Shown one piece after another: positions 53,472 to 61,425 of a stretch of 64,000 bases of DNA. Position numbers and translations under genes: made by a program. This stretch comes from Mesorhizobium sp. (lineage in GTDB: Bacteria > Pseudomonadota > Alphaproteobacteria > Rhizobiales > Rhizobiaceae), in assembly GCF_023954305.1 (NCBI RefSeq), contig NZ_JAMLIG010000001.1, positions 3,678,001 to 3,742,000 on the forward strand, in the 5' to 3' direction. Positions within the stretch are counted from its first letter, which is position 1. Every line of letters begins with the position of its first letter. The notes below the pieces were generated by a model. That model was not told the DNA's origin. It worked only from the letters and a program-made list of their open reading frames with translations, and ran no database searches.

Positions 53472-55306
53472 TGGCGATCCTCGAACGGTGAGGTCGCCGA
53501 TTCCAGCCAGACCCGCTCGTCGCCGGTTAGAAGCGGAGCGACCTCATGGCGGACGCGGGCATGATAGGCGTTCAGCCAGTCGAATTCCTCGCGCGTCAAC
53601 ATGGCGGTGACGATCATGCGCTTGTCGAAAGGTGCGAGCGTCAGGGTCTCGAAACGATGCATCGAGATGTCGCCGCCTTCGATCGGTTCCGGTTCGGTGA
53701 CGACGATGAGATTCTCCAGCCGGATGCCGTAAGCGCCCTCCTTGTAGTAGCCCGGCTCGTTCGACAGGATCATGCCGGGCAGCAGCTTCTCCATACCGGT
53801 TTTGGCGATGCGCTGCGGCCCCTCGTGCACGGAGAGGAACGAACCGACGCCGTGGCCCGTGCCATGGGCGTAGTCGAGACCGGCCTTCCAGAGCGCGGCG
53901 CGGGCGAAAGCGTCGATGTCGGCGCCGCGCGTGCCGGCCGGGAAGCGCAGCATCGAGAGCTGGATCATGCCCTTCAGAACCAGCGTGTAGCGCTCGCGCA
54001 TCTCCTGGGTCGGTTCGCCGATCGGCAGCGTGCGAGTGATGTCGGTGGTGCCGTCGTGATATTGTGCGCCGGAATCAACGAGATAGAGTTCGCCCGGTCC
54101 GAGCGTCCTGTTGGTCGCCGTCGTCACCCGGTAGTGGATGATCGCGCCGTTCGGGCCGGCGCCGGAGATCGTGTCGAAGGAGATGTCGCGCAGCGGCATC
54201 TGCAATTCGTCGCCTGTCCGGATGCGGAAATTCTCCAACGCGCGCACTGCGGCGATCTCGTCCACCGATCCAGCCGGCTGCGCTTCGAGCCAGCGGACGA
54301 AGCGCGACACGGCCGCCCCGTCACGACGATGCGCGTTGCGCGAGCCGGCGAGTTCGGCCGCGTTCTTGGCGGCGCGGGGCAGGCGGGCCGGATCGGCAAA
54401 CGCCAGGACCGTCCCGCCGCACTCCTCGATGATCAGTCTCAGCTTTTCCGCGGCCAGGCCGAAGTCGAGGCCGATCTTTCCGTCGTCCCTGGCAAGTGCC
54501 GCGAGGCGCTCGTCGAGGGTAGAGGGCGGGCAGATGTCGGCGAGCTGGGTCAGATAGGCTTCCGTCTGGCGAGGCAGCTTCCGCTTGTCCATGAACAGCA
54601 GGTGAGGTCCGTGCGCTGCCACGATCGCGAAACCGAGCGCCAGCGGCGTATGCGGCACGTCGCGCCCGCGGATGTTGAAGGCCCAGGCAAGCGAGGACGG
54701 GTCGGTCAGGACGGTGTGGGCCAAGCCTACCTTGCGCAGGCTTTCGGCCATACGAGCAAGCTTGTCCTTCGCCAGCTCGCCGGCATAGTCGAACGGCTGG
54801 ATATCGACCGTCTCCAGCGGCGGCCCCGGCTGGTCGTCCCAGATCGCATCGACGGGATTGTGTTGCAGAGCGACCAGCTCTGCGCCGCGCTTCTCCAGCG
54901 CCGCCTTGAACGCCTTCGCCTCCGAAATCGTATGCAGCCACGGGTCAAAGCCGATGCGGGCCCCGTTGGTCGCATTCTCGCCCAGCCATTTCGCCGGCGG
55001 CGTGTCGATCAGGCTCTGCACCGTGAAAACGGAGAGATCGACCTGCTGGCGCACCTGGAGCGTATAGCGGCCGTCGACGAAGACCTGGGCGCTGTCGGCG
55101 AGAATGATCGCGACGCCCGCGGAGCCGGTGAACCCGGTCAGCCACTGCAGCCTTTCGGCACGCGCCGGCACGTATTCGCCCTGATGCTCGTCGGCGCGGG
55201 GCACGATGAAACCGTCGAGGCCGTGCCTGCCCAGCCATTCACGCAGGCGGGCGACGCGAGCCGGACCCTGCGAGGGATCCGAAGCGACATCGAAACTCTG
55301 GAACAT
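53456..55306 (-). CDS. pepP: Xaa-Pro aminopeptidase (aminopeptidase P, M24B)
   Basis: A dinuclear metallopeptidase that removes N-terminal residues preceding proline. The 616-residue protein has two creatinase-like N-terminal domains (FIVPRADEHQGEYVPARAER, WLTGFTGSAGVAIIL) and the pita-bread catalytic domain. Metal ligands fall in YLVDSGAQYHDGTTDITRT (two Asp), HGTGHGVGSFLSVHEGP (His) and SNEPGYYKEGAYGIRLEN plus the late FETLTLAPF region (Glu). The long three-domain form is normal for alphaproteobacteria. The start at 55306 (MFQSFDV) fits the family. It is convergent with azlD and divergent from the DUF1127 gene. Confidence 0.95.
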   Translation of the reverse strand: MFQSFDVASDPSQGPARVARLREWLGRHGLDGFIVPRADEHQGEYVPARAERLQWLTGFTGSAGVAIILADSAQVFVDGRYTLQVRQQVDLSVFTVQSLIDTPPAKWLGENATNGARIGFDPWLHTISEAKAFKAALEKRGAELVALQHNPVDAIWDDQPGPPLETVDIQPFDYAGELAKDKLARMAESLRKVGLAHTVLTDPSSLAWAFNIRGRDVPHTPLALGFAIVAAHGPHLLFMDKRKLPRQTEAYLTQLADICPPSTLDERLAALARDDGKIGLDFGLAAEKLRLIIEECGGTVLAFADPARLPRAAKNAAELAGSRNAHRRDGAAVSRFVRWLEAQPAGSVDEIAAVRALENFRIRTGDELQMPLRDISFDTISGAGPNGAIIHYRVTTATNRTLGPGELYLVDSGAQYHDGTTDITRTLPIGEPTQEMRERYTLVLKGMIQLSMLRFPAGTRGADIDAFARAALWKAGLDYAHGTGHGVGSFLSVHEGPQRIAKTGMEKLLPGMILSNEPGYYKEGAYGIRLENLIVVTEPEPIEGGDISMHRFETLTLAPFDKRMIVTAMLTREEFDWLNAYHARVRHEVAPLLTGDERVWLESATSPFEDRHHPSR

Positions 55307-55398
55307 GCTGCTCTGCACCGGTTTGCGGGAGGCGCGACGGTAACCGCCGGGAGCGGCCGATGCAATGCGCAGAGCTTGAGACGCAGCTGTGAATATTG

Positions 55399-55449
55399 CG
55401 TTGCACAACGAGCCCTTCGCACATGCAAAAATGCATATCGCAAATGCGA
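55399..55449. promoter_or_regulatory. Three short dyads in the pepP-DUF1127 promoter region
   Basis: CGTTG-CA-CAACG (55399-55410), ATGCA-AAAA-TGCAT (55423-55436) and TCGCA-AA-TGCGA (55438-55449) are three perfect 5-bp dyads within 51 bases, each containing TGCA- or TGCG-like half-sites. They could be binding sites for one dimeric regulator of either divergent gene. Confidence 0.45.
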
Positions 55450-55529
55450 GATAAAGGGTGGTGAATCAGGGACGCATTGCCTACGTTGTGGGGCGTGGAG
55501 GATGGATAATCCTACCGACGGAGACCATC

Positions 55530-55715
55530 ATGACCGATACTTCAAAGCCTGGCTTCTTCCGCAATGCGCTGAACTCGCTGATCGAGGCTCGGGCGCGTCA
55601 GGCCAACTCCTACGTCAATGGCGCGCTGCTGATGCTCGACGATGAGACGCTGGCCAAGAACGGCTACAGCCGGGAAGCACTGCGTCGCAACGCGCGCGCG
55701 TCCTACATGTTCTGA
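55530..55715 (+). CDS. DUF1127-type arginine-rich microprotein
   Basis: A 61-residue protein with the pattern ETLAKNGYSREALRRNARAS near the C-terminus, typical of DUF1127-like rhizobial microproteins, which in Agrobacterium affect phosphate and central metabolism and RNA turnover. The N-terminus (TSKPGFFRNALNSLIEARAR) is amphipathic and basic. ATG at 55530 follows GGAG. It is monocistronic, with a strong terminator after it. Confidence 0.8.
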   Translation: MTDTSKPGFFRNALNSLIEARARQANSYVNGALLMLDDETLAKNGYSREALRRNARASYMF

Positions 55716-55751
55716 GAATGTTCCGGTAGTGCGCGGCCACCCGCGCTTGCG

Positions 55752-55776
55752 AAGGCGGCTGGAGACAGCCGCCTTT
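55752..55776. terminator. Bidirectional-looking terminator between the DUF1127 gene and prmA
   Basis: Perfect 9-bp stem AAGGCGGCT (55752-55760) and AGCCGCCTT (55767-55775) with loop GGAGAC, followed by T on the plus strand. It lies 36 bases after the DUF1127 stop and 20 bases before the prmA stop, so it could serve both convergent genes. Confidence 0.8.
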
Positions 55777-55795
55777 CCGATTCCGGGCTGGCGCT

Positions 55796-56668
55796 CTACC
55801 GCTTGAGGTGGATGGCGACCCAGCCTTCCCGGTGCAGCGTGCGGACATGCCTGAACCGCTGTCCGACATAGGCCGCCACGACGGCATTGCGCTGGCTGTC
55901 CAGAATGCCCGAGAGAACCAGCGAGCCGCCCGGAGCGATGTGACGGGCCATGTCAGGCGCCAGTCGCATCAGCGGGCGGGCGAGGATGTTGGCGACGATC
56001 AGGTCGAACGGGCCGGCGGCGGCGAAGACCGGATGGTGAAAGCCGACAGCCGTCTCGCAGGTCAGGTACGAGGCCACGCCGTTGATGCGGGCGTTTTCAT
56101 CTGCCACCTCGGTCGCGACCGGGTCGATGTCGGTGGCGAGCACGGGAATATGCGCCATCTTCGCCAGTGCAATGGCCAGAACGGCGCTGCCCGTACCGAG
56201 GTCCAGAGCATTGCGAGGGTGCTCGCGACGCACAACTTCCGACAGGACCTGCAGGCAGCCGGCGGTCGTGCCGTGATGGCCGGTGCCGAAGGCGAGCCCA
56301 GCCTCGATCTCGATGGCGATGTCGCCGATGCGCCGCTTGTCGCGGTCGTGCGAGCCGTGCACGAGAAAACGGCCGGCGCGGACGGGCTTCAATCCTTCGA
56401 GCGACTTGGTCACCCAGTCGATGTCCGGCACCGGCTCGACGGCGAAGGTGCGTGACGAGGCCTCGTCGGGGACCAGCGCGGACAGTCGCTCGGCGACGCC
56501 CTCTTCGGCCTCGTCGGCATAGGCCGAAATCTCGAAGACCGCCGCTTTCTCGTCGACTTCGAAGATGGACAGCGGCCAGGCCTCTTCCTCCAGCGCAGCC
56601 TCGAGCACGGCGAAGGTATGTTCCGCTTCGGCCTTGGTCGCGCGGAGAAAGTAGCGAAGCTGGCCCAC
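55796..56668 (-). CDS. prmA: Ribosomal protein L11 methyltransferase PrmA
   Basis: Methylates ribosomal protein L11 using SAM. The 290-residue protein has an N-terminal substrate-recognition domain and a methyltransferase domain with motif I LDLGTGSAVLAIALAKM, preceded by AFGTGHHGTT and followed by the NPPY-like NILA motif (DLIVANILARPLMRL). The start is GTG at 56668, 2 bases after the SCO-gene stop, so it is the last gene of that small operon; its ribosome binding site is weak. Confidence 0.95.
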   Translation of the reverse strand: MGQLRYFLRATKAEAEHTFAVLEAALEEEAWPLSIFEVDEKAAVFEISAYADEAEEGVAERLSALVPDEASSRTFAVEPVPDIDWVTKSLEGLKPVRAGRFLVHGSHDRDKRRIGDIAIEIEAGLAFGTGHHGTTAGCLQVLSEVVRREHPRNALDLGTGSAVLAIALAKMAHIPVLATDIDPVATEVADENARINGVASYLTCETAVGFHHPVFAAAGPFDLIVANILARPLMRLAPDMARHIAPGGSLVLSGILDSQRNAVVAAYVGQRFRHVRTLHREGWVAIHLKR

Positions 56669-56670
56669 GC

Positions 56671-57246
56671 TCAGGAACCAGCCGCCAGCCGCTTGAGCTT
56701 GGCGATCGCCGCCTGGGCGTTCTCGCCGTAGGCGATGGTGCCGGCGAAGGCGCCGCCCTTGTCGAGCAGCAGTACCGAGGCGGTGTGGTCCATCGTGTAG
56801 TCGCCGTCGCCGGTCTCGACCTTGCGCGAATAGATATTGAAGGATTTCGCCATCGCAGCGACCTTGGCGGGATCGCCGGTCACGCCGGTGATGCGCTTGG
56901 AGACATTGCCGACATATTGGTCCATGATCTCCGGCGTGTCGCGCTCCGGGTCGACCGAGACGAAAAAGGCGCGGATGTTCTCGCCTTCGGCCCCGAGCTG
57001 GTTCAGCCAGCCGTCGAGTTCGAACAGCGTCGTCGGGCAGATTTCGGGACAATGGGTGAAGCCGAAGAACACCGCCGAGGGCTGTGCCCTGAACTCCTTC
57101 TCGGTGATCGGCTGGCCCTTCTGGTCGACGAGTGCGAACGCGTCGCCATAGGCTTCGCCCGAACTCATCTTCGCATACCAGCCGAAGGCGACGTAGCCGA
57201 TGCCCACGGCGACAAGGAAAAGAAGCCCGTAGAGGATCGCGCGCAT
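56671..57246 (-). CDS. SCO-family copper chaperone
   Basis: A membrane-anchored thioredoxin-fold protein that delivers copper to the CuA site of cytochrome oxidase. One N-terminal helix (residues ~4-24) precedes the periplasmic domain. Copper ligands are C66 and C70 in GFTHCPEICPTT and the later His in YTMDHTASVLL; the DPERDTPE segment is conserved. I place the start at ATG 57246, which follows GGTGA; a GTG at 57255 would add three residues. It lies 34 bases after a small membrane-protein gene and is followed by prmA. Confidence 0.94.
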   Translation of the reverse strand: MRAILYGLLFLVAVGIGYVAFGWYAKMSSGEAYGDAFALVDQKGQPITEKEFRAQPSAVFFGFTHCPEICPTTLFELDGWLNQLGAEGENIRAFFVSVDPERDTPEIMDQYVGNVSKRITGVTGDPAKVAAMAKSFNIYSRKVETGDGDYTMDHTASVLLLDKGGAFAGTIAYGENAQAAIAKLKRLAAGS

Positions 57247-57280
57247 CGAAGTCACCGGAAGCTGGAAAGAGGCTGCTGCG

Positions 57281-57451
57281 TCAGAGACACCACGAGAGGC
57301 CGGATGCGGAAAGCGACATCAGCATGGCCGAGCCGTTTTCGATCCAGGCCGCGAAGGCGACGCCCGAGAACGCGCCGATCGCTACCGCGGCGATTGCCGC
57401 GCGCAGGAGAAACGCCTTTCCGGATCCCGAAAATCTGACCATCCGCATCAT
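57281..57451 (-). CDS. Small single-pass membrane protein upstream of the SCO gene
   Basis: A 56-residue protein with one hydrophobic helix (LLRAAIAAVAIGAFSGVAFAAWI) flanked by a basic N-side and a short tail (ENGSAMLMSLSASGLSWCL). It ends 34 bases before the SCO start on the same strand. The ATG at 57451 (with alternatives at 57448 and 57442) lacks a strong ribosome binding site. Coding is supported by the helix and neat placement in the operon, but I recognise no named family. Confidence 0.5.
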   Translation of the reverse strand: MMRMVRFSGSGKAFLLRAAIAAVAIGAFSGVAFAAWIENGSAMLMSLSASGLSWCL

Positions 57452-57549
57452 ATAGCTGCCCGTCGAGTTCGGCGCAAATGCCACGATGCCGCGTTGGCTT
57501 CGGGGCGGGGATCGGCGAAGCTGCCGCAAACGAAACCCCGGAGAGCGAT

Positions 57550-58053
57550 ATGGCCATCCCCGTCCGCAAAGGTTATTCCCTGCTGCAGATAGCCCTGCAC
57601 TGGCTGGTGGCGGTCCTGATCGCGGTCCAGATCCTGTACCATGAGCCGATGGTGGGTGCGTGGGATGCCGTGCGCCAGGGACTTGCCATCCCCGCGGACC
57701 TCAATCTGGGCGTCACCGTGCATGTCGTCGCCGGCGTCTCCGTGCTTCTGCTCGTGCTGCTTCGGCTGGGCGTGCGTATCGCCCGCGGCGCGCCCCGCGT
57801 TCCGGAAAACGAGCCGGCGCCGCTGAAGTTCGTCGCCAACGCCACCCACATCCTTCTCTATGCGCTGATGATCGCCATTCCGCTGGGTGGGCTCGCGGCA
57901 TGGGCCGGCGGCGTGAAAGAAGCGGCGCAGATCCACGGGCTGGCAGCCAACCTCCTGTTCGCGCTCGTCCTCATTCACATCGCCGGTGCGCTGTACCAGC
58001 GTTTCGTGCTGAAGACCGACGTGATGACACGTATGGTGGTCCCGGAGAAGTGA
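57550..58053 (+). CDS. Cytochrome b561
   Basis: A 167-residue four-helix di-haem membrane protein of the bacterial b561 family, passing electrons from quinol to periplasmic acceptors or quenching superoxide. Haem-ligand histidines lie in YSLLQIALHWLVAV, GVTVHVVAGVS, and AQIHGLAANLLFALVLIHIAG. The start at 57550 (MAIPVRKG) gives the normal family N-terminus. Upstream it diverges from the small membrane gene, and creA follows after 77 bases. Confidence 0.93.
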   Translation: MAIPVRKGYSLLQIALHWLVAVLIAVQILYHEPMVGAWDAVRQGLAIPADLNLGVTVHVVAGVSVLLLVLLRLGVRIARGAPRVPENEPAPLKFVANATHILLYALMIAIPLGGLAAWAGGVKEAAQIHGLAANLLFALVLIHIAGALYQRFVLKTDVMTRMVVPEK

Positions 58054-58130
58054 GGGATTCCGGCATTGGCGACATTGCGCGGCGGGACCATCCTCCCCAC
58101 CTGTTGCGCGGTCGTCCAAGGAGATCTGCC

Positions 58131-58613
58131 ATGAACCGTCTCGCCGCCGCAGCGCTTTTCCTCGGCCTCGCCGCGTCTCCAGCTCCCGCGCAGGAGGTCG
58201 GCGAAGTCGGCGTCGACTGGCTCGGCAACGACATCATCGTCGAGGCGTTCAAGGACCCGCAGGTCGACGGCGTCACCTGCCACGTCTCCTATTTCGAGCG
58301 CGGGGTGATCGACCGGCTGCAGAAGGGCAACTGGTTCGAAGACCCCTCCGACTCCTCCATCGCCTGCCGTCAGACCGGGCCGATCACCATCCGCGACATC
58401 GACCTCGACAAGGGCGGCGAGGAGGTCTTCAACCAGGGCATCTCGCTGATCTGGAAGCAGCGGGTCGTCAACCGCATCTACGACAAGACCAACGACACGC
58501 TCATCTACCTGTCGCATTCGCGCCAGGTGCAGGACGGTTCGGCCAAGATGTCGCTTTCCAGCGTTCCCCTCTACGGCCAGACGGTGACCTGGACGAACGG
58601 CAAGCCGCAGTAA
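58131..58613 (+). CDS. creA: CreA family periplasmic protein
   Basis: A 160-residue exported protein with a signal peptide (cut after APA, residue ~20) and the CreA core: GNDIIVEAFKDPQVDGVTCHVSYFERG is the family signature, with SIACRQTGPI following. Function is unknown; CreA is widespread in proteobacteria. The ATG at 58131 has AAGGAG 9 bases upstream. It follows cytochrome b561 and precedes an acetyltransferase gene by 37 bases. Confidence 0.93.
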   Translation: MNRLAAAALFLGLAASPAPAQEVGEVGVDWLGNDIIVEAFKDPQVDGVTCHVSYFERGVIDRLQKGNWFEDPSDSSIACRQTGPITIRDIDLDKGGEEVFNQGISLIWKQRVVNRIYDKTNDTLIYLSHSRQVQDGSAKMSLSSVPLYGQTVTWTNGKPQ

Positions 58614-58650
58614 GCTTGTCGACGGCGAAGCGGGCGCGTATTGGCGGATC

Positions 58651-59313
58651 ATGTCCGACGAGCGCTTCCTCTCCGACGAACCGCGCATCCATCCGACCGC
58701 CGAATTGAAGGGCTGCCGGCTGGGCCGTCACGCCGTGGTGGGCGAGCGGGTGATCCTGCGCGACGTCGTCGTGGGCGACTATTCCTATTTCGAGCGGAAC
58801 GCCGAGGCGATCCATGCCGACATCGGCAAGTTCTGCTCGATCGCCGCCAACACCCGCGTCAACGCGCTGGAACATCCGATCGAGCGGGTGACGCAGCACA
58901 AGATCAGCTACCGGCCGAACGAATATTTCCGCTTTCTCGGCGTCGACCAGGCGTTCCGCGCGCGCCGGGCGGGCAAGCGGGTCGCGATCGGGCACGACGT
59001 CTGGATCGGCCACGGCGCGGTGGTCATGCCGGGCGTCTCGGTCGGCAACGGCGCGGTGGTCGGCGCCAGCGCGGTGGTCACGCGCGATGTCGCGGCCTAT
59101 GCGATCGTGGCGGGGGCCCCGGCGAGGCCGATCCGCCAGCGATTCTCCGGCGAGATCGCCGCGCGCCTGGAGAAGCTCGCCTGGTGGGATTTTGCGCGCG
59201 AGAAGCTGTTCGAGGCGGTGCCGGACATGCAGGCCTTGTCGGCCGAGGCATTCCTCGACAAATGGGAAGGTCGAGGCGAGGGGCGAGCCACAGGCGCGGG
59301 AGAGTTGCCATGA
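58651..59313 (+). CDS. Hexapeptide-repeat acetyltransferase of the phosphonate-associated type
   Basis: A 220-residue left-handed beta-helix acyltransferase. It opens RIHPTAELKGCRLGRHAVVG, has the long IHADIGKFCSIAANTRVNALEHP stretch, the active-site His in AIGHDVWIGHGAVVMPGVSVG, and ends MQALSAEAFLDKWE. This pattern matches the acetyltransferase usually found in phosphonate (phn) clusters, but no phn gene is nearby. The acyl acceptor is unknown. Four-base overlap with the aldo/keto reductase gene. Confidence 0.85.
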   Translation: MSDERFLSDEPRIHPTAELKGCRLGRHAVVGERVILRDVVVGDYSYFERNAEAIHADIGKFCSIAANTRVNALEHPIERVTQHKISYRPNEYFRFLGVDQAFRARRAGKRVAIGHDVWIGHGAVVMPGVSVGNGAVVGASAVVTRDVAAYAIVAGAPARPIRQRFSGEIAARLEKLAWWDFAREKLFEAVPDMQALSAEAFLDKWEGRGEGRATGAGELP

Positions 59314-60131
59314 TGGGTGTTTCAACCAGAAAGCTCAACTCCGGCGCCGAGATGCCTGTCATCGGCCTCGGTGTCTGGCAGGTGGCGGACGAGGAAGCCG
59401 CCGACGTGGTGGCGACGGCGATCGGCGCCGGCTACACCAGCATCGACACGGCCGCGATCTACGGCAACGAGCGCGGGGTGGGCGAGGGCATCCGCCGCGC
59501 GGGCTCTCCGCGTGAAAGCCTGTTCGTCACCACCAAGGTATGGAACGACCGGCAGGGCTACGATGCGACGTTGAAGGCGTTCGACAAGAGTCTCTCCCGG
59601 CTCGGTCTCGACTATGTCGACCTCTATCTGATCCACTGGCCGGCACCGCGGCAGGACTTGTATCTCGACACATGGAAGGCGCTTGAGAAGCTGAACGCCG
59701 AAGGCCGCGCGCGTTCGATCGGCGTATCGAATTTCCAGATCCCGCATCTGGAGCGGCTGTTCGACCATTCTGGCATCCGCCCGGCGGTGAACCAGATCGA
59801 GCTGCATCCGTCGCTGCAGCAGGCGGAGCTGCGCGCCTTCCACGCCGCCCACGGCATCGCCACCGAGGCCTGGAGCCCGCTGCAGCGCGGCGCGGTGAAC
59901 AGGCCGGAGATCGTGACGATCGCGGCCAAGCACGGCCGCACGCCGGCGCAGGCGATCCTGCGCTGGCACGTGCAGCTCGGCAACATCGCCATCCCGAAAT
60001 CGGTGACGCCCTCCCGCATCCGCGAGAACATCGCCGTGTTCGACTTCGAGCTCGACGCGGCGGACATGGCGGCCATCGAGAGGCTCGAATCCGGCCGGCG
60101 CACCGGCCCGGATCCCGACACGTTCAGCTGA
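59310..60131 (+). CDS. Aldo/keto reductase
   Basis: A 273-residue NADPH-dependent TIM-barrel oxidoreductase. The catalytic tetrad is D46, Y51 (SIDTAAIYGNERGVG), K76 (FVTTKVWND) and the His in VDLYLIHWPAP. The NADPH site near the C-terminus, IPKSVTPSRIRENIAVFDFEL, is typical of the 2,5-diketo-gluconate reductase (DkgA) group. The ATG at 59310 overlaps the acetyltransferase stop; 59313 is also possible. The natural substrate is not set. Confidence 0.94.
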   Translation: MMGVSTRKLNSGAEMPVIGLGVWQVADEEAADVVATAIGAGYTSIDTAAIYGNERGVGEGIRRAGSPRESLFVTTKVWNDRQGYDATLKAFDKSLSRLGLDYVDLYLIHWPAPRQDLYLDTWKALEKLNAEGRARSIGVSNFQIPHLERLFDHSGIRPAVNQIELHPSLQQAELRAFHAAHGIATEAWSPLQRGAVNRPEIVTIAAKHGRTPAQAILRWHVQLGNIAIPKSVTPSRIRENIAVFDFELDAADMAAIERLESGRRTGPDPDTFS

Positions 60132-60191
60132 CCGGGGGAACCGCCCGCGTCGGGCCGCGTTCCTGCGCACGGTCCAGCGCAGGAGGGGTTC

Positions 60192-60746
60192 ATGCAGGAC
60201 GAGATCATCCGCATCCTGTTCGGCGAGGCCGAAACCGCCGATCCGTGGTTCTATGTCGAGATCGTGTTCCGCACGCTGGTCATGTATCTCTACACGATCT
60301 TTCTCGCGCGCATGGTCGGCCATGACGCCATCGGGCAGATCGGCCCGTTCGAGTTCGTGCTCGTCATCGCCGTCGGCTCGGCTGCGGGCGATCCGATGTT
60401 CTATCCCGAGGTCGGGCTGTTCCAGGGCATCCTCGTCATCACCGTCGTCGTCCTGCTGCACCGGGCGACCGGGGCGCTGCTTGCGCGGTCCGCCCGCGTC
60501 GAAAGCATGGTCGAAGGCGATCCGGTGCTGGTGGTGGAGGAGGGGCGGATCCGCGAAGAAGCGCTCGGCTCCGGCTCGCTCAGCCTGCGCGAACTCCTGG
60601 CGCTGCTGAGGGTCGAAGGGGTGCGCGACGTCGGCGAGGTCGAGAGGGCCTATTTCGAGAACAATGGCAAGCTTAGCGTCTTCCGCTACCCGGCCGGCGA
60701 GGCGCGGCAGTCGCGCCCGACCGCGCCGCTGCGGACGGCGAACTAG
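60192..60746 (+). CDS. YetF-type DUF421 membrane protein
   Basis: A 184-residue protein with three N-terminal transmembrane helices (~22-45, 55-75, 78-95) and a cytosolic DUF421 domain (VESMVEGDPVLVVEEGRIRE, then a small helical part). The helices carry FARMVGHDAIGQIGPFEFVLV. YetF/YdaS proteins occur in spore and stress settings; function is unknown. The start follows GGAGGGG. It is convergent with the small-protein operon that ends at 60743. Confidence 0.92.
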   Translation: MQDEIIRILFGEAETADPWFYVEIVFRTLVMYLYTIFLARMVGHDAIGQIGPFEFVLVIAVGSAAGDPMFYPEVGLFQGILVITVVVLLHRATGALLARSARVESMVEGDPVLVVEEGRIREEALGSGSLSLRELLALLRVEGVRDVGEVERAYFENNGKLSVFRYPAGEARQSRPTAPLRTAN

Positions 60747-60916
60747 CCTTCCGCCTTCATCGACCGCGCCTTCTCGAGCAGCACCTTGCGGTCTCGACCG
60801 TGCAGCGCGATCAACTCCTCCGCCTGCTTGGGCGAAAGGTCGGAATTCTCGGCGAGGAACTTCACGTCCTCGTCGAGAAGCGCCTCGCGCGGGCCGGTCT
60901 TGACGGCGCCGGGCAT
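60743..60916 (-). CDS. Small charged protein (57 residues), last of a four-gene operon
   Basis: A basic helical protein, MPGAVKTGPREALLDEDVKF then LAENSDLSPKQAEELIALHG and DRKVLLEKARSMKAEG, with the look of small DUF3606-type proteins. Its ATG at 60916 shares one base with the stop of the preceding gene, so translation is coupled. Its 3' end overlaps the convergent DUF421 gene by four bases. Function unknown. Confidence 0.7.
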   Translation of the reverse strand: MPGAVKTGPREALLDEDVKFLAENSDLSPKQAEELIALHGRDRKVLLEKARSMKAEG

Positions 60917-61170
60917 CAGTTGGGCCTTTCGATCAGCTTGTTGAAGCGGCTCACCTGGCCGTTGTCCAACAGGTCCTGGTGCAAGAAGGCGAGCTTGCGG
61001 TCCTCGAAGATGTCGAAGAACTCGTCCCAGCTGATTTCGCGGAAGCCGTCCTCGGCTTCGCCGAAGTCGATGCGCAGGACGCCGCCGCCGACGACTGCCG
61101 GGCGGCCCTTCCGGCTTTCGACCCATTTGCGGATGACTTTGTGATTTGTGGTGGTGACGGCTTCGGTCAT
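60916..61170 (-). CDS. Small conserved protein often named '1,4-alpha-glucan branching enzyme' in error
   Basis: An 84-residue cytosolic protein: TTNHKVIRKWVESRKGRPAV, then VLRIDFGEAEDGFREISWDE with FFDIFEDRKLAFLHQD, and a tail VSRFNKLIERPN. The 'HkxIRxW.E.RgG.PA ... LRIDF ... EISWdEFF ... FNKLV.R' pattern recurs in many soil bacteria. It is too short for a branching enzyme. The ATG overlaps the KTSC gene stop by four bases. It may be a small nucleic-acid- or protein-binding adaptor; that is a guess. Confidence 0.8.
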   Translation of the reverse strand: MTEAVTTTNHKVIRKWVESRKGRPAVVGGGVLRIDFGEAEDGFREISWDEFFDIFEDRKLAFLHQDLLDNGQVSRFNKLIERPN

Positions 61171-61424
61171 TGGCTTGCTCCTCGGCTCTGATCAGGCAAC
61201 GAGGCGGGAGCGCGATCGTTCCCCTCGCGGACTTGGATGAAAGGGTAGCGGTCGCGGATGCGGGCGTTGAAGAAGCGACCCTTGGAGAAGGCGCGGCGGA
61301 AGTCTCCCGCCACCTCGGGCGGCACGCCGCGATAGTCGTAGCGCCGGCCCGACGCGACGAACCAGACGGACAGCACCATTGCCGTCTCGTCATATTCGAA
61401 CCGCCAGATCGAAGTCGAAGGCAT
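61167..61424 (-). CDS. KTSC-domain protein
   Basis: An 85-residue protein with a KTSC domain: SIWRFEYDETAMVLSVWFVA, GRRYDYRGVPPEVAGDFRRA, FSKGRFFNARIRDRYPF. This small beta domain is also found at the C-terminus of some lysyl-tRNA synthetases and is thought to bind RNA. The start at 61424 lies one base after the stop of the DUF6766 gene; its end overlaps the next gene by four bases. Confidence 0.85.
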   Translation of the reverse strand: MPSTSIWRFEYDETAMVLSVWFVASGRRYDYRGVPPEVAGDFRRAFSKGRFFNARIRDRYPFIQVREGNDRAPASLPDQSRGASQ

Positions 61425-61425
61425 G

